NCBI GenBank assembly: GCA_023145125.1
Contig: JAGLEK010000184.1
Location: 1 to 7,241 of the forward strand
Source: Bacteroidales bacterium
Lineage (GTDB): Bacteria > Bacteroidota > Bacteroidia > Bacteroidales > B18-G4
Direction of reading: 5' to 3'
Length of the DNA: 7,241 nucleotides
Shown here: positions 4,044-7,241 of the stretch, piece by piece
How the letters are laid out: each line of letters starts with the position of its first letter
How positions within the stretch are numbered: position 1 is the stretch's first letter
The notes under the pieces: model-generated
What the model saw: only the letters and a program-made list of their open reading frames with translations
What the model was told of the DNA's origin: nothing
Database searches by the model: none
Made by a program: the position numbers and the translations under genes

Positions 4044-7000
4044 TTATTTATTCACCACGATCTTCTCATTTGCAAGCAGGTGCGACTGGTCTGAAAGCGT
4101 GATGATGTATATGCCATCAGGCAAAAATGATATGTCGAAACGGATGGTTTCACGGGTTCCGGATATGATGGCATCAAACATCTTTCTGCCATATACATCC
4201 CAGATATTTATGCTAATCTCATCACGGATGTTTAAAGCAATGATTTCCACATTCAGGATGCCTTTTGACGGGTTAGGATATATCTTCAAAATGGTGGCAG
4301 CAGATTCGTTGTCGGCCAGTCCCAGGCAATTGAATGTATGCACTGCAAACGGCACAGCCCAATCTGAATATCCGCATTCATTCATGCCACGGACGCCGAT
4401 AAGGGCTTCACCGGCCCAATTCGATACCCAATGAACATCGGCCGACAAGCCATTCCCCTGGATAGTGCCGGCATCTTCCGGAAGAAGCACCCACTCATAT
4501 GCATCCGTTTCAGGCACAGGCGTAGTCAAAACGTATGTGCTCAGGGTATCTGTTGTCGTACACAGGGTATCCGGGCCAACAGGCATTTGTGGGGCATCAG
4601 GTTTAAAAAGGAGTTCAATATCCAATGAGGAAGGAACTCCCATTCCACAATCGTTCACAGGGGTTACCGTAACAGCAGGATCACTCGTAAAGAGTGAAAA
4701 ATTAACCAGTATAGATGTGCTGTCGCTGCTTCCATACATGCCTTCTGTCAATACCCAAAGGTAATGTGTCGCATTTGCAACAGGATCTATCTCATATAAA
4801 ACCATCTCACTCCCTGCACATATATCTGCAGGGCCGGAGATATCCCCTGCATTCCCGGGGAGTTGGAAGACTTCAACAAGGACACTGTCGGTGAGTGTTT
4901 CAGTACCATCTGAAACTTCAGCATAATACATGGTCGTCTCAACGGGTGTTGCGATCGGATCGGCAATGTCGGAAGTAAAACCCGTCGGGTTTGAACTCCA
5001 GGTGTAGGTATAGCTACCCGAACCTCCTCCTGCCAGCGCCAGCAACTGGGTTTCCTCTCCGGCACATAAATATTCCGGATCAGCGGAGATACTCATATTC
5101 AATGGCCCGCCGGCAACGGTAACGATCACCTGATCGGTGGCCGGACATCCGGTTTCTTCATCGGTAACCATAAATATAAACTGAACGCTTTGCTCAAGGT
5201 TGACAGTTATTGGCTCAGCCACCTCAGGATCCACGAGGAGTTCACCGGGGGTCCAGTAATACGCGTACATGCCTGATCCGCCGCTTGCGGTACCAAACAG
5301 CTGGGTTGCATCCCCGAATTGGATCACCTGATCGTCTCCGGCATCAGCCAAAGGAGGTATATGTATCCAGATGTTGAGTGTATCAGACGGAGGTCCGATC
5401 CCACAATCATTAAAAGAGGTAACAAATAACTTTGCCTGGCCGGTAAAACTGTTATCCCAGTCAATCTCAGCATCCAGCCCATTATTGTATACTACACCGG
5501 CTGACTCAGGCAGCAGGTACCACTGATATCCCAATCCGAATGGTGCAGCAATGGCAATATAATCGCTATTGGGAGGATCCTGACACAATTGATTCGCACC
5601 GGCAGGTTGTCCCGGGCTTCCGGGAAGCGGGCTTACAATTACCGTGAGGCTGTCAGAGAATGGGCCATATCCGCAATAATTCAGTGCACGTACATAAACC
5701 AGGGCCTCTCCTGCAAATGAAGGATCCCATACTACCTCTGCCAGGATTCCGTTACCGCTGATAAGGCCGGCACCGGCAGGGTCCAGATGCCAGTCATAGG
5801 TCTCTGCCCCTGATATCGGAGGGATAACGTATGCGGAGGTTGCTGTCCCCTGGCAAACATCTGTTGGCCCGGAAATAATTCCCGGTGCGCCGGGCAATTC
5901 GATAACAAGAACCTCCCGGGAAAAAGTTGCTGAAGTGACCCCGTTTTCAGTCACTGTCAAACTAACAATCTTCAGACCATCTGTATCCCAATAAATTACA
6001 TACGGCCCCTGTCCTGATCCTGAAACAACCACCGCACCATCGAAATCCCAGTTATACTGCGCCGCAGAGGATGCATTACCGGTATATGTTACCGTAGCTT
6101 CATCAAACAAACACAGGGAATCGACAATGGTAAAGCTTGCCGTGGGCACAACCATAACCGTTATCGATGAAGAGAATTCCGATCCGCTGTAATTATGATC
6201 GATAGCCTGCACTGAAGCGTGATATTCTCCAAATTCCAAATCGGTCAGCAACCATGAAGTGTTACTGCCGGTATTTCCTGTACCAACAACTTTTCTATAG
6301 CCTGTATTCAAATCTGCCAGAGGAGAAAAGATATCTGCATTGCCTTCCAGGGTCCCCATCCTGATATTATAATTCAGGCCTGAGGAGGGTGTATTATCAT
6401 CTGTAGAAGCATTCCACCCGAACAAAACCTCATGCCCGTCTAATTCATAATCCAGGCTTGTAGGGGCATCGGGAGGAAGATTGGTCGCAGTGGTCTCATT
6501 TCTGTAAATGACAGCATTCTCATTAACCACGCCAAGCGGGTTTGATATATTTCCGCACACCAGCAGATCAAGGTCAGAATCATTATCATAATCGCCACAA
6601 ACGATGGCATTGTCTTCGACACCGGGCAAGGAGATCGCGTTCATCAGGAACTGATCATTGCCAATATTTACATATAATTCAAGGTTTGCAGGTTTTTCGG
6701 GCATGGGCGGCCCACCCCCGCTGATAATTACATGACTCCCCGCTATAAGAAAGTCCAGATCTCCGTCATTTGTAAAATCACCCCAGATAGCAGAACCATT
6801 AAGGATACCGTTAAATGATCCGGCCAATGAGGAAAAAGCACTGCCGGAAAGGTTGGTATAAACCAGGGTTTGGGGGATATCATCCAAATCTGAACCCGAC
6901 AGAAGCAGGTCAGGAAATGTGTCGTTATTATAATCTCCCCAGGCTGCTGAAGAATTTTTCAGCCCGCTGATGCCGGCTCCCATCTCAGTGAAGTTGCCGT

Positions 7001-7241
7001 CATCGTTAAGATATATGATGCTATGGGGAGACTGCACATCATCCTCTCCTGTAACAATGAAATCAAGGTCAAGGTCAAGGTCCAGATCACTCAATGCAAT
7101 GCTGCCACCCGACAGCCCTGTGAATGCCTGCCCGGACTCGGTAAAAGTGCTCCCATCTTCATTATTGTATATAAGGGTCACAGGATTTTGCGAATCATCC
7201 AGGCCTGAAACGAACAGGTCAGCAAATCCGTCATTGTTATA
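4044..7241 (-). CDS. Large secreted FG-GAP/Fn3/PKD protein with T9SS type A sorting domain (5' partial)
   Basis: The frame is open to the right edge, giving at least 1065 residues with the N-terminus and signal peptide outside the window. Visible residues 1-250 hold five FG-GAP/VCBS-like repeats. Their calcium-loop motifs include YNNDG (1-5), SDLDLDLDLDF (51-61), GDYNNDTFPD (102-111), GDFTNDGDLD (154-163) and GDYDNDSDLD (216-225), each followed by a hydrophobic strand and G. Residues 254-363 resemble a fibronectin-III domain (PPDAPTSLDYE...SVQAIDHNYSGSEF). A PKD domain (about 364-447, YNWDFDG) comes next. Two PKD-like repeats (450-537, 539-628), two PKD/SprB-like domains (630-710, 713-793) and two more PKD-like repeats (794-877, 881-975) follow. 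The end (986-1065) is a T9SS type A sorting domain with KIYPNPSKG, IWDVYGRK, FLPDGIYII and KIVVNK. The protein is therefore expected to cross the outer membrane through T9SS and be released or anchored. An adhesive or matrix role is inferred; no catalytic domain is visible. Confidence 0.93.
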   Translation of the reverse strand, partial: YNNDGFADLFVSGLDDSQNPVTLIYNNEDGSTFTESGQAFTGLSGGSIALSDLDLDLDLDFIVTGEDDVQSPHSIIYLNDDGNFTEMGAGISGLKNSSAAWGDYNNDTFPDLLLSGSDLDDIPQTLVYTNLSGSAFSSLAGSFNGILNGSAIWGDFTNDGDLDFLIAGSHVIISGGGPPMPEKPANLELYVNIGNDQFLMNAISLPGVEDNAIVCGDYDNDSDLDLLVCGNISNPLGVVNENAVIYRNETTATNLPPDAPTSLDYELDGHEVLFGWNASTDDNTPSSGLNYNIRMGTLEGNADIFSPLADLNTGYRKVVGTGNTGSNTSWLLTDLEFGEYHASVQAIDHNYSGSEFSSSITVMVVPTASFTIVDSLCLFDEATVTYTGNASSAAQYNWDFDGAVVVSGSGQGPYVIYWDTDGLKIVSLTVTENGVTSATFSREVLVIELPGAPGIISGPTDVCQGTATSAYVIPPISGAETYDWHLDPAGAGLISGNGILAEVVWDPSFAGEALVYVRALNYCGYGPFSDSLTVIVSPLPGSPGQPAGANQLCQDPPNSDYIAIAAPFGLGYQWYLLPESAGVVYNNGLDAEIDWDNSFTGQAKLFVTSFNDCGIGPPSDTLNIWIHIPPLADAGDDQVIQFGDATQLFGTASGGSGMYAYYWTPGELLVDPEVAEPITVNLEQSVQFIFMVTDEETGCPATDQVIVTVAGGPLNMSISADPEYLCAGEETQLLALAGGGSGSYTYTWSSNPTGFTSDIADPIATPVETTMYYAEVSDGTETLTDSVLVEVFQLPGNAGDISGPADICAGSEMVLYEIDPVANATHYLWVLTEGMYGSSDSTSILVNFSLFTSDPAVTVTPVNDCGMGVPSSLDIELLFKPDAPQMPVGPDTLCTTTDTLSTYVLTTPVPETDAYEWVLLPEDAGTIQGNGLSADVHWVSNWAGEALIGVRGMNECGYSDWAVPFAVHTFNCLGLADNESAATILKIYPNPSKGILNVEIIALNIRDEISINIWDVYGRKMFDAIISGTRETIRFDISFLPDGIYIITLSDQSHLLANEKIVVNK
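7063..7082 (-). repeat. 6-bp tandem repeat inside an FG-GAP calcium loop
   Basis: Three perfect copies of AAGGTC (plus-strand sense, 7065-7082), preceded by TC, lie in the second visible FG-GAP repeat. On the coding strand they give alternating Leu and Asp codons (CTT GAC). With the flanking codons they make the D-L-D-L-D-L-D-L-D loop at 7088-7062. The loop keeps the same length as its sister repeats. Confidence 0.8.

Noticed and set aside
7179..7181. A GTG start for the large T9SS protein
   Set aside because: The frame stays open to 7241, and the upstream residues (YNNDGFADLFVSGLDDSQNP) continue the same FG-GAP repeat. GTG here is an internal Val.

Overview
This window looks like a chromosomal segment of a Bacteroidota bacterium, probably an environmental member of the Bacteroidales/Marinilabiliales type. 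Four observations support this. The large minus-strand protein ends in a type IX secretion (T9SS) type A C-terminal sorting domain. The promoter in front of rplM matches the Bacteroidota consensus (TTTG, 20 nt, TAnnTTTG). Most genes have A/T-rich leaders without a Shine-Dalgarno sequence. The order rplM-rpsI-rpsB-tsf is the usual one in that phylum. The rank below phylum is a guess.

Layout. On the plus strand, positions 1-447 hold a small beta-rich protein of unknown function whose 5' end may lie outside the window. Positions 448-573 are a gap with two short tandem repeats (9-bp and 7-bp units). Positions 574-1023 encode a GatB/YqeY-domain protein. Directly after its stop codon lies a 98-bp array of fourteen 7-bp units, followed by a bidirectional intrinsic terminator that separates it from the convergent minus-strand operon.

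On the minus strand, reading right to left, positions 7241-4044 are the C-terminal part of a large secreted or surface protein. It carries FG-GAP/VCBS-type repeats, a fibronectin-III-like domain, PKD and PKD-like domains and the T9SS tail, and its N-terminus is outside the window. A short gap with a clear promoter and leader follows. Then comes the translation operon rplM (uL13), rpsI (uS9), rpsB (uS2) and tsf (EF-Ts), which ends at the shared terminator. L13, S9 and S2 are ribosome components and EF-Ts recharges EF-Tu, so the operon coordinates ribosome assembly and elongation supply. Two non-coding elements stand out in it: a 39-nt hairpin between rpsI and rpsB, and the rplM leader, which has two TAAGGA motifs.

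I did not find an obviously new multi-gene system. The most unusual features are the two unrelated heptanucleotide tandem arrays on either side of yqeY, the rpsI-rpsB hairpin, and the unusual rplM leader.
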